A stretch of DNA of 64,000 bases, taken from the NCBI RefSeq assembly GCF_963259705.1, contig NC_081850.1:41749167-41813166 (forward strand), read 5' to 3'. The translations under genes and the position numbers were made by a program. How positions within the stretch are numbered: the first letter of the stretch is position 1; every line of letters starts with the position of its first letter. Positions 46,475 to 59,974 of this stretch are shown here, one piece after another. The DNA is from Myotis daubentonii (Eukaryota; Chordata; Mammalia; Chiroptera; Vespertilionidae). A model generated the notes under the pieces. That model had not been told where the DNA came from, made no database searches, and was given only the letters and a program-made list of their open reading frames with translations.

Positions 46475-47899
46475 ACTCACTCTCCCCTTAAATTGCAGAA
46501 GACAGGAGTGCCGGGCGGGAGTGGCTGTAGCTGGATCGCGCTGCGCCTGAAGGAGCACTTGGCCAGCGAGGATGTGGGTCCCACACGGCTTCACTTTGGG
46601 GACTAAGCAGCCTGAAGGGTTGAAAGCGAGGCGCTGGCCTCTGCTCACCAGGAGGAAGCAGTCTGAGCCCTCACCTGCGTTCTAGAGGGCGCCACGCTTG
46701 CCAGGTGCCCAGGAGCGCTTTCAAGTTCTAACTTCAGGCGGCTTGGTGGCAAGCGCTGGAGATAGAAACAAGCTTGAAAGGTGGCGGGGTCTTTCCCTCG
46801 CCCTCCTGGTCTCTCCTTCTTTGACCCTTCGCCGTCTCTCCTATGCCTTCGCTGTGTATCTCCTGCGGACCTTGCCCTCCTGCGACATCGGGGGTTGTTC
46901 TGTAAGGATGGGTTGAGAAAAGGGCCAGACTACTCAGACGTCTGGTGGGAATCAGGGGTTGAACTTGAGTGTGAACTTGAGAAGTGAGAGCGGAAACGAG
47001 TCAGCTTTCTCTTGTACCTGGGCTGCTAAGCAGCTTGTACTGGGGGGAGAAGGGCGGTTTTGAGGTCAGCTTTACAGTGTGCCCACTCCATTTCCCCAAT
47101 ACTCAACACCACACACGCCCGCACACACACGCTCCCCATCCCCAGGGCGTCCCCATCCCCAGTCAGAGCCTCGGCCTGGGCGCCACGGCTTGCAGTTGGC
47201 GACTGTTCTGAGTCAGGCAGGGAGTCGCAAACTTGGTCCTGGATTGAGCGGTCGCCTGCCCTCCGGACCAACTCAGCAACCCCACCCCCCACCTCCACCC
47301 CGCCACCTCCAAGTCTAGGATATTTAAGAGGCTTGATCCCGAGGACCGCTCTGGGGTAAGAAAGGGGTTAAGTTAAGCAGCTCTGATCTTGGAGGTCATG
47401 GTCCGGCTCCACAGTGGAACTGAGTCCCGGCCGGCGCTTTGACTCACTCCGGGCTGGCCTGGGGCGGAGGAGGTTGCATTTGGTGGCGCACAAAGCATTT
47501 CCCCCTTTGTCTGCTGGAGGGTGTCGCATCAGATCTACAGACGCTGCTTCTTCTTCGTAGATTGCATTTTTGGGAACTTCGGAAAGCGAACCGGGGGACT
47601 TGTAATTGGGTCCATCCATAGGTGAGAAAGGAGTAAGCCAAGGTGTGGGCCAGGAGACTCCGTCCTGAGAGTGCTGTCAGCTGTTTAGGCGACAGGGGGG
47701 CCGAAGTGGTAGGATTTTTCAGCCCTGCCTGAGCAGAAAACCCTGCTTCCAAACACAAGGGCACAGATGTCGCGGCAATCAATAGGTGACTGTGGCTCCA
47801 GGATTAGAAATCTGGTTTTATGCTTGCTGTAAACAAGGATGGGGCTTGGTTTTTCCACGGCCCAGATTTCATCTGTTCTATCCAGGTAGTTCATTTTTA

Positions 47900-50800
47900 C
47901 TAATTGCTAACTTTAGGGGAAAGGGGGAAGGACGCTTGCTTTCAGAGGTATGGCAGTCCTTCTGAAACCTGGAGCTCAGCATTCCCCCGCTGGCCAGGCC
48001 TTCAGATCCCCTAACAAGTAAGTCCTTAATTTCCTCCACCTATTCCAATCCAATATCGCTAACAAACATTCCACCTCCCACAGTTTAAAAAAAAACTATT
48101 GGAAGGACATCTCTGTCAGTAGTCCATTCATAATAGTTCATTAAGTAATTAGCAGTAAGCTGCCTTTATTCCAAGAAAGATAAACATTCAAACAGTTTAA
48201 AGAAAAATCCTAAGGCTGTCCTTCAAGTATTGTTGAAAAATACAGAGCCACAAACATCCCGGGTGAATCTGTAACCAGTACATATTATGACACATAAGTA
48301 CCTGGCATCCTCGGCCTCTGGAATACTTATAAAACCCACCAAGCCTTTTCACTTTGCTGTATTTTCAGAAAATCAGGAATTGGGAACCCAGGATGGGAAT
48401 ATAAAGGAAGAAATTTTGAGCAGCAGGCCTCATAAACATGAGAATACAGATTAAATTCCTTTGTTAGCATTCATTTAAAACTTAGGAGTGGATTTTCTGT
48501 CCCTCAACAACAGGATAGGTTTTGATCATTAGGACACCCTTAAAAGATGGTTTCTTGCATCATTATTAAAGTGGTGTATGTGAGTTTTACTTGAACTTAA
48601 ATGACATTTATTTTATACTTAATCAAATAATGAATGTTAACATTTATTTTGGTAACAATTTGTTAAATACCAAACCATTAACAGCCTTAAAAGCCATCAT
48701 CCAGGTGTGTGCTTGCGTTTATTGTATCTTAGATGTAAGTGTTTCAGAATCATAAGATCAAATTTTATAGCACCAAAGATTTTATAGCACTAAGAAGATG
48801 TGACGTTTCAGGGTCTGTCTTCATGAAAATGACATCTAAAGAGTGTAATACTACTACTTTTTTTCTAAAAGTAGCATATGCAGAATTGTCCTAAGTGTTT
48901 CTAAGTGATTCAATATAAGAAGTTTTTCTAGATAAAAATACAAGTAAAACTTTTTTCAGCTATTAGTTCACATTTTATAAACGTGTAACCACTTTTTAGA
49001 AATATCATGTGGCCTGTGTCGTTTTTATACTTTTGCTACAATAGCCCTAAAAATGAAAGTGACTCGCGACAAATTAACTAGACTTTTTCACTGCAATAAT
49101 GATATAGTTCTAATTTAAAGTACATCTCATAGCATTCAACTAATACGGAGGTAAAAATTAGTCTAGTAAATTATTAAGTTTAAAAATTCTATTATGTGTG
49201 GGTCTGCTGGTATTCTGCGAATTTAATAAAGTGAGGTTTAAAATTGTGAACAATAACATCAATGCCACTGTACATTGGTGAAATCCAAGCCTTACAGATA
49301 ACTATACGAGGAGATAGGAGAATTATTGCCAAACTTAAGACCATCGAATTCTAGACAGATTGAAACAAATCAAAAGTTATGAGCGCATACGTTATTAGTG
49401 ATAAAGTTATTAGTGATTAAGTTATTAGTGATTGAGGTGACTTAAAATATACTTTATATCATTCTATTATGAAGAGACTTTGTTGATTAAATAATTTCTG
49501 TATCCTATACAAACAGAAAACATGGACTCTAAATTATATTGCTATTAATTTAATGTAACTGATATTAACAGATCATTTTGTTGATATGCTAAAAATATAC
49601 TGAAAAGGAAGTATTAGTAATGGACATTGGGCTTAATAATTAATGTGTTTTTTTATTCTACATGTAGTTTTACTATTTCATTCATTATAAGTAAACGAAT
49701 GAAATAAGCCTTTTTATAATGTAATGAATGGTGACTGTTGATAAAATGAGCACTTTACACATAAAGTATTATTCCTGTAATTTTATAATCATCTTCCAAT
49801 TACAACTTCTTGCAAATATTTGTCTTACTTTGAATAAAATCTCTGACTTAACAGAATCTCTAGCAGATAATAGCATGTTTTGGAGGTGTCTGTTGATATA
49901 CACTGATAAACAATATGTATATGTATGTGCCTATAACCACCCACTCATGCAAGAAGAATGAATATTTGAAAGAGGAAATCATTCTTATCTTTGCTTTCAC
50001 AATCCATTCTTCCAAATTCAAACATTTTTAGAGAAACACAAGCAACTTTCCAGAACATTCAAAAGGAAGAAATGAATACATGTGGTACTTGAGTAGCATA
50101 AAAAAGAAACTGTTAAAAGCATCTATTTATAAATAATCTATACAAAATCCCATTATACTACCTAATGATAATTAGAAGGAAAAGCAATCAAAGAATTCAG
50201 GTCTGCCAAATAAATGAAATATTCCCTCCCAAATTAAGCAACAAATTCATAGATAACAAGGCTTATGCCATGATTTTGAAGGATGTCTCCTTTGTAGCGC
50301 AAGACAAAGGGAGCATAGAGGAATAAATATTGATTGAACTAATCATCTGATGAATAGAAATGAGATTTACCAGTGCACCAATATAATAGGCTATGTTAAC
50401 TAGTTCTTTCATAGCGCATATGCTGCCCTTTCAACCCCTGACCCCATCCATTCACTTCTTAATGAGGGAAACCACAGGTGTTATAACGGCATTTATAGTG
50501 AATCAAGCTAAATATAATAACAATGTGGTTTAACTAATGGCATGGGGGGTAGATTCTTATGAAAGGAAATATTGCGATAATAATGTCACAAAATTGTTAT
50601 GCATTGCAGTCCACTTAGAATTTTGGCTTGCTCAGTTTATCTTTTAAAATATAGCTAAAAGGCCATCAATAAATTTTAAATCCTAGGTTTGTTGTCTTCA
50701 TAATAAGTACAAGTTTATTAGTGCTTATATAAGGAGTTAAAATGCTATTCAACATATATTTTACCTACATTGTCTAATACCTTGCATAGTAAGCATCCAG

Positions 50801-52470
50801 AACATTTAAAAATAACACAGAAGGTATAATATTTTTATACTTAATATAACATGCAATTTTTCTTTATTAGCTGTTATTTGTAAATATTGGAAATAAAATA
50901 TAACTTTATGATAATTACATGATAAATTTTGTTTTAAAATTAAATTGGGATATTCTTGGCTTAAGCACGTGCCACCAAGTGAATGTGTCACCTTTTGCAA
51001 AAACATGAGGGGAAACACTCGTTCAAAACATGCTTTTATAAAAGAGCAAAAGTAATTTGCTTTGACTTAAATGTGTTCACCTTTGCTTAGTGAATATTTT
51101 ATTAACTGGTTGTGTATACTGACTTTGTAAATTACTTTACTAAACTAGGTTTTAGTTGATGCCATTTTTTGTGTGTGATTAGTTATCATATCATGTGGTC
51201 CAGGGTTTTATTTCTCTAATTCACAGAAATCACAGATATAAGCAAAGAAAGAGCAAATTAATCTGGTTGTTTACCAAATTATATTTTTTGTTACTAACCC
51301 ACAATATTTTGTACTCATGTAAATCCAATATCCTGGCATTGTGGCACATAGAAAGATTTGGGATGCTTAAAGGAAAATGCTAGATAGGTTTTATCTCAGA
51401 ACAAAGCTTTTCTCCAATGCATATTATGACAAGTCAATTTTAAATCATATTTTAAAAATTTGTTAAGATTCTCTTTTTTACATGAATTTCATTACAATTA
51501 TATTGTTATGTAACAACAGCAGGTACACACTATTTTAATTTCAAATTAGAAGTGCAAAAGGTACTCTCTGATTTGGACACAAAATTATCTTTAAAAAAGA
51601 AACATCAAAAGCTTTTTTAAAAGGCCTTGGCATTTATAACCATTACTTGGCATGAAATAAATGAGTATTAGTGTTGCAAAAACATTTGCAGAATATTGTT
51701 CTATTTTAGTTTTCTGACTAGTCTGTAAAAAATATTTTCAATTACAAATTTTTCTCCTTCTTATTTGGAACCAAGTTTAACTCTCCCCTGTTCAGAAAAC
51801 TTTGTCAAATTCATTGATCAACTTATTTCTAGGCTTCCAAATTAAAATATACTCTTGAATATGTGAGAATAAGATCATCTTCTCAATGTTTCTACTTTCA
51901 GTTTTAATTTAAAAAGAAACAAACTCAAAGATTTCGTCTTTTACATATATCTCCAAATAGAAATGTATGTGACTCATATTTACTTATTCATAATATATTT
52001 ATCTACTCACAGCTAGGCACAGAACTGGGCTCAAGTTGCTAAAGTATAGTTAACTGGTGAGGCTCTGACAGCTATAATCAAAGCAAGAGCAGAACAAAAT
52101 ACAGTGGGACACTATGAGAAGCTCTCACAGGAGATGGGCTTCTAAGGATGAGGAGAAGTCCATCTTTTGATTAATTTGTTCATCATAAATGAGGTTGTTT
52201 ACATTATAGTGTGTTGTATTCCTCAGTTGCCTTTTACAGTTGGTATTATGTGAAAGTTTGTTTATTGGCATAGAACCATTCCAAAAAGAGCATATTCTGA
52301 CATAGAGAAAGTAGTGGTATTGTTCTCAAATGAAACGTTTGCTAGCAAAATGATTTGAAAGCCACAATTTTTAAAAATCTCTAAGATAGTTCTTAAATTA
52401 CAAAAAAAAAAAAAAAAGTACCAAAGGAGATGAATATTGGTGTAAGGAAGAGAGTAACTTGTAAAAAAAT
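47900..52470. other. AT-rich intronic DNA, no transposon recognised
   Basis: About 4.5 kb free of any element that I recognise. It contains the small tandem repeat at 49,391. Long repeat-poor AT-rich tracts directly downstream of such a promoter often include conserved enhancers, but I could not test this. Confidence 0.4.
49391..49434 (+). repeat. Tandem repeat, 3 units of 15 bp
   Basis: GTTATTAGTGATAAA, GTTATTAGTGATTAA, GTTATTAGTGATTGA: three head-to-tail units with changes confined to the last bases. Confidence 0.93.
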
Positions 52471-52471
52471 T

Positions 52472-52720
52472 AAAAAGTATCATCAGCCAAAACCGGTTTG
52501 GCTCAGTGGATAGAGCGTCGGCCTGCGGACTGAAGGGTCCCAGGTTCGATTCCGGTCAAGGGCATGTACCTGGGTTGCGGGCACATCCCCAGTAGGAGAT
52601 GTGCAGGAGGCAGCTGATCGATGTTTCTCTCTCATCGATGTGTCTAACTCTCTATCTCTCTCCCTTCCTCTCTGTAAAAAATCAATAAAATATATTTAAA
52701 AAAAAAAAAGTATCATCAGC
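52472..52720 (+). mobile_element. VES-type SINE with 16-bp target duplication
   Basis: The body is 52488-52704, starting CAAAACCGGTTTGGCTCAG; box B reads GGTTCGATTCCGGTC. AAAAAGTATCATCAGC is duplicated perfectly at 52472-52487 and 52705-52720. Very similar to the 9,811 copy, including the CATCGATG segment, so the two belong to one young subfamily. An (AAAG)n microsatellite follows at 52,723-52,760. Confidence 0.97.
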
Positions 52721-52722
52721 AA

Positions 52723-52760
52723 AAAGAAAGAAGGAAAGAAAGAAAGAAAGAAAGAAAGAA
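52723..52760 (+). repeat. (AAAG)n microsatellite
   Basis: AAAGAAAG repeats with one GGAA interruption, directly 3' of a VES SINE target duplication. Confidence 0.95.
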
Positions 52761-52764
52761 ACTT

Positions 52765-55700
52765 TATAATAGCCCTATATGCTTGTTTTTTTATAAAAGA
52801 AATTCTCATTTTTGTAAAATAAGAAAATGGCTGATCTATATTGAGTTTCATGCTCTTTAACATTTAAGGTATTACCTAAAAATAGCGATATCTTCTCCAG
52901 AGAGTATCTTAGATTACTAGATATCAGGAAGAATAAAATTCATGGGAGTAACAGGGTGCATTGGCAGTGTCTGAGGGCCACACGAATATTCTTCAAACTC
53001 TTACATTCCAAGAACTTGGATAAAGGTTGAACTATGAACATTAAACTATAAAATCAACACATAATGGTCTTACAGACTTTAGAGCTATTCTCTCTCTTAA
53101 GCATCTTTAAGGAAGGAAAATCCTGGACTCCTAGACAGTAACAAAAATGTGAGTGTGAACAGCAACTATTGGCCGTGTTCATCCCAGCATTATCTATGGG
53201 TAAAATCACCGTTCAGCCAAAAAAAAAATAACCACTACAACTCATAATTAGGCTCCTCATTTTGAAGTGATAATTTGGCATTCTAGTTTTGAATGTTAGT
53301 TCTTGAGAGCTTAGTTAACCTGAATCCTCAGACTAAGGTCTAATCCACTCTGAAACACTGGCGGGATCAAGTTTCTGAACCTACAAAGCTGAAAACCAGA
53401 TCCTGGGCTGGGCAGAAGTCACAAAAGTAAATGTCACCATTTGAGACATCCAGGCAGCCAAGTTGTCACTCTTAGTCATAACCCTCTGCTCTAGCATGAG
53501 CCTCATCTTCAGATTTCTACATGGTGAGTCACGGAGCCATGTATTTTCAGTCTTGAAAAATAGATATATTTTTTAATGCTGATTATTAATTAGAATTTAT
53601 TAGGCCAAGGAAGGCTGCTCTTGTATTGGAACACATCCTGATACTAAAATGGCTATTGTACTTGATCTGTTAACTTCTTGGACCTGGAAGAATGTAAGAA
53701 GTGGCTGAATGACCCCATTTCTTGGGGCTTTGAAAAAAAAGGTCAGAGGTTAAAAGAGAGGGTACTAACTTTGAGAAGCTTTGATTGAACAGTTATTTAA
53801 TAAGGCAACTGGTTTTCTGGATGCCTCTTCCCTCACCTGCTATTGTAATTCCTCCGGTGCTCATGTTATATGAATGGACACATACACCACTTCATGTGAT
53901 GCCTGGGCCAGCGTGCTCTTCTTTGTAGTAAATGTAGACTGAACTTTTGGAGAAAAGTGGTTTTACTTGACGTGCTATATGTAATATACATCTAGATTTT
54001 TGCTGTAGTTTTTATATAAATAGGCCTACTACTTAGTAAACATTAAACCACTATTTTGATCTTTCCATTAAAAAGACTTCTCAAAGACAGTCTTGTTAAA
54101 TAGGGTCAGAATGTGTTGTTGCTTGTAATTCTGAGAATATACAATTCAGACAGTAGTAGTATTTTTATTTGCCTAAATAATGTAATAAAAATAATTAAAA
54201 CTAATTACTTATCAAACTACATTTAAAAAATGTTTAGTTTCACCTGTCCAAGGCATGGTTCTCAAAAGTGTTTCATGTGCATTCTATCCAACTAAAATGA
54301 AAACCCATATTCTAAGATTCTCAAGTAAAAATTTCATGTTATAGCTTGAGACAGAATGAACACGCAAGTCATATTTTATCATCCAGCAGCTGCTAGCTTC
54401 TAGATTCCAGAATCAAACAATAACATCCAAGTTTAAAGAACTTGGACATGTTGAGTTTCTAATGGGTAATTGGCTGTGATTATCACTGTCAGGTCAAACA
54501 TTTTCTATTAATGTGTACATAAGTTGTGCCTGGCACATAGTGAAGGAATTAAACACTTTTCTTTAAAAAAGAAAAAAGAAACCTTGTCCAAATTTCCACA
54601 GTTTTTGAATATGAGCAAATGCCACACAGTCTGGTTGAACACAGTAACATTTGTTCAGAAAAACACATCACATCATTAAGGTGCAGTGTTTTATGGCAAT
54701 AATTTGTTTTTGTTTTTGTTTGTTACAGAAACAAAATATTTCGGATAAATTTATGTAGGGATTTTTGTTTGCTCTAAAATTAAATTTAAAACAGACCAAT
54801 ATTCTGGGTGTTGTTGTTTTTCCCCCCTTTGAATACTGACTACCATTTAAAAGGCTTAATTCTAAGCACTTTTACCCTTGGAAATATATTTTCATTCTTG
54901 TGATTTAAAAAAATTAAGTACAAAAGAACAGGGCTTTGGGCATACCTTTCCCGGAGAAGCTCAGAAATACTAATAGTATGCTAATAAGGTAGCATTAATA
55001 CCTTCCAGTGTGTTTTGCTTCATTTTGTTTACTAATATTACTAAAGGTCAATCTGATTGCCACCCATGTCACAATAAATTAAAGTTTATTTTATTGGTTT
55101 TAGAAAGTGTTCTTTGGTAATGAAATAGGTTTCTGAATTTCTTTCCATTGAAGTTTCATTTATGATCTTGGAAAGGTTATCTAACATGGTTGACATGAGT
55201 ACTGATTTAGAGTCAAAGATAGATATTCTTTTTATCATTTTACATGGCGGAGTTCCAGGTGACAAACCTCCCCTCCTCCCCGATAGTGGATCAGGTTTAA
55301 ATGTGATTCGACAGATCTTGATTATTGAGGACTTACTATGTGTAAGAGGTGATGCTTTCTAAGACAATAGTCTCCAGCACAACCAAAGTGGTTTCTTGTA
55401 AAATTCCTAAGGAATTTCTTAGGTAATTTTTGTTTCACTTGAATTTCTTAAGTGTCCAGTGTTTCTATCTCTTTTTTCCTAAATGAAAAAAAATAGATGA
55501 CTTGTCCTGAATTATTTGTTAAAAGAAGTGGAGACCAGAATTTGACTTCAATCAAGGGCTTCTGACTCTGAATCCAGTTCTATTTTCATTACTCCCTGCT
55601 TTCTGCCTTAGGCTGTACTATTTTTTGTCACCCCTACACCCACAGCAGACATCACTAATCAATCATGACATTAATACTTGCTAAGAGTCCAGATGCAGCC

Positions 55701-57235
55701 TCCATGATCATTTTACCAGCATTGGCCCTCAGGTAAAACTTCTTACCAAAACTCTCAAGAGTGTTTTGACCATAGGTGGAATAAATAATTTTATAGTAAA
55801 ACCATTTTTATTCAATCACATGATCCCTTTAAGCAAACCATAGTTCTCCATAGTTTTCACTCCTGAAATAATAGACATTTACCAATTCCAGAAAAAAATT
55901 AAAATAAACATTTTAGAAAAATCTACAGATTCTGAATAGAAACTGGCCAGTAAAAATAATAACTAAGTTAAAGTATATACAGTAAGTGTTTTGTTACCAT
56001 AATTATCCCCTCAAAGATTCTAAAATATGATTTTATAATCTCAAATATGCCTTCATTTTTAAAGAGATTTCAAGTTTTTAGTAAAATTGCATATTTATAG
56101 AGGATTCTTCCACTAAGATCCTAATGTATCTGCATCTGCTTTAAGGAAGGAAACAATGTTAGAAGAAATAGCTATAAAGACTGTTATGTCTCAATATGAC
56201 ATTCCTCTTCATTCCGTGAGCAACATGCACTTACCTCATAGTTTATAATGTTAATCCACTCATTTGTCTCTCAGTTTGTCAATTCTCTCCTCTGGTTTTT
56301 ATATTTGTCAAGAGGGAGATTATCTATCCTTGGGCATATTTCAGGTAAAACAATGGGTTGAATAACCTACCACACCACCATTTACCTACCTGGGTTTAAC
56401 TGATTCTGTCTGATTGGGACTGAAAGTCTCGTCAGCACACCATTTTATCAAAGGCTTATTATCATCCTATTCAATTTTATGTTTTGTACAAGCATAAAAC
56501 ATTTTCTTCAGGAAAGAACCTTGACAACATTAAAAAGGTGCCCTGTCTAATTGTGCCTAGCAATATAAAGGAAAAAAGCAATTAAATGTGACATTAATTC
56601 TAAATAAATGCAGAGCTCTGCTCCTCCTTGACAATATTGCGATTTAATGTGTTTTGCATTTTGGCTGAAACATAATATTCTTTACATCAAACTATTATTT
56701 ACATGGTCAAATTTTATGCTTTCGAATTAAGTCCAATCACATTTCCTTAAAAGTACATTTATTAGTTCACTCTTATTGAATTTTCAGGCCTCTTCAGCAT
56801 ATTCCGTGCTATACAAACATAGCTAGAAACACCAACCTACCCCATCGTTTATTTTCCAGCACTCAAATTGATCTTATTATATAATGGTCCTGACTCCCAC
56901 AACTCAACTGACCACAGACACTATTAGAACGAAAATGAATTGCATCAGAATCTGCATTGGATTGTCTTCATCTTATACTAAGCAATCCTGTATGTTTAAT
57001 AATATCACTTTGGAAAAAAAAAAATGTAAGGTTGTCTCAGGCGATTCTCTTTGTTTTACCTCTTATAAAATACCTCCTTTGCTTGGTCTGTCTTTTAGAA
57101 ATTGCAGTATATTTCTTCATACTCATTAATTCTATCAGTCTTTGTACTGTGACTGCTTTTAAGGAAAATTCTGAAAACATTTTTAAAAGAAACTCAGTAA
57201 ACTTGAGAGGAGCTGACAGATGCAGTCTCATCTTT
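52765..57235. other. AT-rich intronic DNA, nothing firmly recognised
   Basis: No exon recognised. Frames at 55,162-55,362 and 56,884-57,247 lack splice-bounded structure and family resemblance. The 56,450-56,800 part is repeat-free and rich in TTAAT/ATTAA motifs, possibly conserved. Confidence 0.4.
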
Positions 57236-57244
57236 TTACAAATG

Positions 57245-57420
57245 TAATAGCAGGCAAAATTAATAATAATTGTCTGTGTTTAGTGCTCTATGGTTCTCAG
57301 TGAGCTGCCGTAGATGCCCTCTGGGTGATCCACACAGCAACCTTGTAAGCTATGCAGGACAGGTATGAATAGCAATGTGCCCTGAGTAGCTAAGCCCAAG
57401 GAAACCCCAAAATAGAAAGA
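57245..57420 (-). repeat. Probable MIR fragment
   Basis: The plus strand shows GATCCACACAGCAACCTTG, TAAGCTATGCAGGACAGG, weakly following reverse-complement MIR (CTCACAACAACCCTATGAGG). Low similarity. Confidence 0.45.
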
Positions 57421-57639
57421 GTGCTTTTTAAGAGTTTAAAAACGCAGTCTCAACACATTAAAAAAACAGTCCCAAAATAAAAAAAAGCAAACACTTGTTT
57501 TATAAAAAGAGGAAATATAAATGGCTAGTAAATAATTGGAAAGGTAGAGTTCAACTTCACTTATTAAAGAAATTAAAGCACCTGTCAAATTATGGAATGG
57601 TGTGATGAATTGGACACCCTCATATTCTATAGTAGGTGT

Positions 57640-58170
57640 TTATATTGGTACAATCATTGAGCCTATACCCTTAAAAATGACCATATTCTTTGGCCCAGTA
57701 ATTCACACTCTAGGAATCTTTTCAAAGGAAATAAACTAAAGTAGCAAAAGCCTGTACCTAAAAGCACTATAGTCTCATTATGGTATTTACAACAATATAG
57801 GGAAACTTTGGCTTAATGTTCTTTATGGCACACTTTGATTTAGTAGGTACTCACTGTTAAACCACTACATATTCACTGTGTATGTAATATATGTCACTAG
57901 TATTAAGTGTTTATATGAACCTGACAATGTGTTTTAGGCTCTAGGGTTAAAATGTTGATAAAGAAAGATATCATCCCTGACCTCAGTAAACTTAAAGACT
58001 AATATAAAGATTGGAATGCAAAATTGCATATACTATATGATCTAAATTATATAAAATGCACACAAAAAATGAAGAAAACATAAAATATTAAAAACCACCT
58101 TGGGATCTTAAGATATCAAGTACCTTATTTATTACCATTTCTGTTATTCCCAAATTTTCTACACGTTCTC
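57640..58170 (+). repeat. Old LINE fragments with an ancient repeat between
   Basis: 57,640-57,760 (TTGGCCCAGTAATTCACACTC, TAGGAATCTTTTCAAAGG) is distal L1 ORF2. 57,905-58,010 (AACCTGACAATGTGTTTTAGG, TCATCCCTGACCTCAGTAAAC) is the 'ACCTACTATGTGCC' repeat. 58,015-58,165 (ACTATATGATCTAAATTATAT, AAATTTTCTACACGTTC) is an old L1 3' end. Confidence 0.65.
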
Positions 58171-58360
58171 TGTAGATTAATCCTAAGTGTCAAAGTAAGT
58201 GCTCCAGCATAGTAGTAAGGCTATTTTTTTCTACGACTTATGGTTTTTAGCTCATCCATTTGCCTGAGGTCAGCTGGCATGATAATAAGGTTAAGGTTGA
58301 AAGTTTAATGGCTCATAGAGAAAATTAACTTATTTAATATTTACACAACTATTCACTCAT

Positions 58361-58480
58361 TCATTACGAAACATTTATCAAGGACCTTTTATGCACCAGG
58401 CACTACCTTATGTATTAAAGATACAGGGTGAATATGTTTCAGTTCTATTCTCTAAAGAGCTTAAGACTCTAGTCTTCTTG
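58361..58480 (+). repeat. Ancient mammalian repeat of the 'CACCTACTATGTGCC' type
   Basis: TTCATTACGAAACATTTATC, TTATGCACCAGGCACTACC, TAAAGATACAGGGTGAATA follow the family order. Confidence 0.75.
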
Positions 58481-59049
58481 TAATCCATACGCTGTAATTC
58501 ATACTGAATAGTGAAAATAGCAACAATAATAATAATATACAATCTAAAAAACTTTCTCCATCATTGGGAAAAGAAGGGTTCTGCCTGATTCATGTCGTAA
58601 GAGTAGGTTAATATTGCCCCTTTTGTCTTTTATGGCTCATTTTGATTTGAGAAATATATTGCTTCAAAAGTTGAAGATGAGAAAAGGATAATCATATAGA
58701 AAAATTAGTCAACTTGCCTTCATTTTACCTCAATTAAACTAGCCCATATGTACCCCGTGACAACACTGTGGGGCTTTGGAATCCCTAGAGATGTTAAAGA
58801 ACACCAGCACAGACACACTTATATCTCAAAATAAAAGAATATGGAGGATGCATTGATTCCTATTGGTGGGATTGTGGGAAATTTTAAAATATTGCTATGC
58901 TTTAAGGTAGATGAGAAATCTAATGTGCCCTTAAGGCTGTTGGAAATTTGTCGGTACTTGGTAGAGCAGAATTCAAGTATGATGTTCACTGCTCAGGTGG
59001 TCTTCATTCCTGGACACTCATACACCTGTCAGTGGTTCGAAACAGGTAC

Positions 59050-59790
59050 TGATTTTGTCCCTTCCATTTTGACAGTTTGTACTAAATTTATTGGGTTGAC
59101 ATTGGCTAATAAAATTATATAGGTTTCATTTGTACAATTATATAGCACATCAACTGTATATTGTATTGTGTGTTCACCATTCTCCTTCCATCCATCACCT
59201 TCCAACACCATTTATCCATGCTATACTCTCTTCTGCCTTCCCCCACCCCCTTCTCCTCTATAATCATCATGCTGTTGTCTGTATCTATGAGGTTTGTTTT
59301 TGGTGTGTGTTGTTGTTGTTGTTGTTGTTTGGTTTGGTTTTTTTGCTTAATCCCTTCACTTTTTAAACCCAGCCCTGCAACACTCCCCACCCCCCGACAT
59401 CTGTCAGTCTGTTCTCTATCTATGAGTCTGTTTCTATTTTGTTTTTAGTTTATTTTGTTCACTAGATTTCACATATGAGTAAAATCATATGGTACTTACC
59501 TTTCTTAGACTGGCTTATTTCACTTAGCATAATGCTCTCCAGATCCATCCATGCTATTACAAAGGGTAAAATTTCCTTCCTTTTTATGGCCAAATAGTAT
59601 TCCATTGTGTAAATGTACCAGTTTTTTTATCCATTCATCTATCGATGGGCACATGGGCTGCTTCCAAATCTTGCCTATTGTAAATAATACTGCAATGAAC
59701 ATAGGGGTGCATATATTCTTTCAGATTAGTGTTTCAGGATTCTTGGGATATATTCCCAAAAGTGGAATTTCTGGGACATAAGGTCATTTT
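59050..59790 (-). repeat. L1 3' end, minus strand
   Basis: The plus strand carries antisense L1 text: GGTTTCATTTGTACAATTAT, CACATCAACTGTATATTG, TTTCACTTAGCATAATGC, CCATCCATGCTATTACAAAG, AGTATTCCATTGTGTAAATG, ATCCATTCATCTATCGATGGG, CTTGGGATATATTCCC. Dead ORF2 tail and 3' UTR. A (TTG)n run lies at 59,309-59,330. Overlapping frames on both strands are artefacts. Confidence 0.93.
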
Positions 59791-59970
59791 GACATATTTG
59801 GCAATGTCAAGAGCCATTCTTGGTTGTCACAATTAGGAAGATTCTACTGGCATCCAGTAGGCAGAGGTCAGGAATGCTGCTAAACATTCCACAATGTACA
59901 GGGCAGCTCCCCAAAACCAATTCTTCTGCCCCAAAAATATCCATAGTGCTAAGACAAGAAACACTGTCCT
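59790..59970 (+). repeat. hAT-Charlie element, MER20-like
   Basis: TTTGACATATTTGGCAATGTC, CTTGGTTGTCACAATTAGG, TACTGGCATCCAGTAGGCAG, AGGAATGCTGCTAAACATTCC, ACAATGTACAGGGCAGC and CCATAGTGCTAAGACAAGAA follow the eutherian hAT-Charlie MER20 pattern in order. I am fairly but not fully sure of the subfamily. It abuts the L1. Confidence 0.75.
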
Positions 59971-59974
59971 AGGA

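Larger units (their letters stand above)
43560..47700. promoter_or_regulatory. Large CpG island spanning promoter, exon 1 and early intron 1
   Basis: GC and CpG density rise sharply from about 43,560, peak between 44,430 and 45,650 (dense CG dinucleotides, repeated GGCGG), and fall after about 47,500. About 4 kb is long for a CpG island and is typical of Polycomb-regulated developmental-gene promoters; that last step is inference. Long open frames on both strands (to 231 codons, for example 44,598-45,293 minus and 44,932-45,612 minus) follow from GC bias and overlap each other in several frames, so none is called. Confidence 0.9.
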
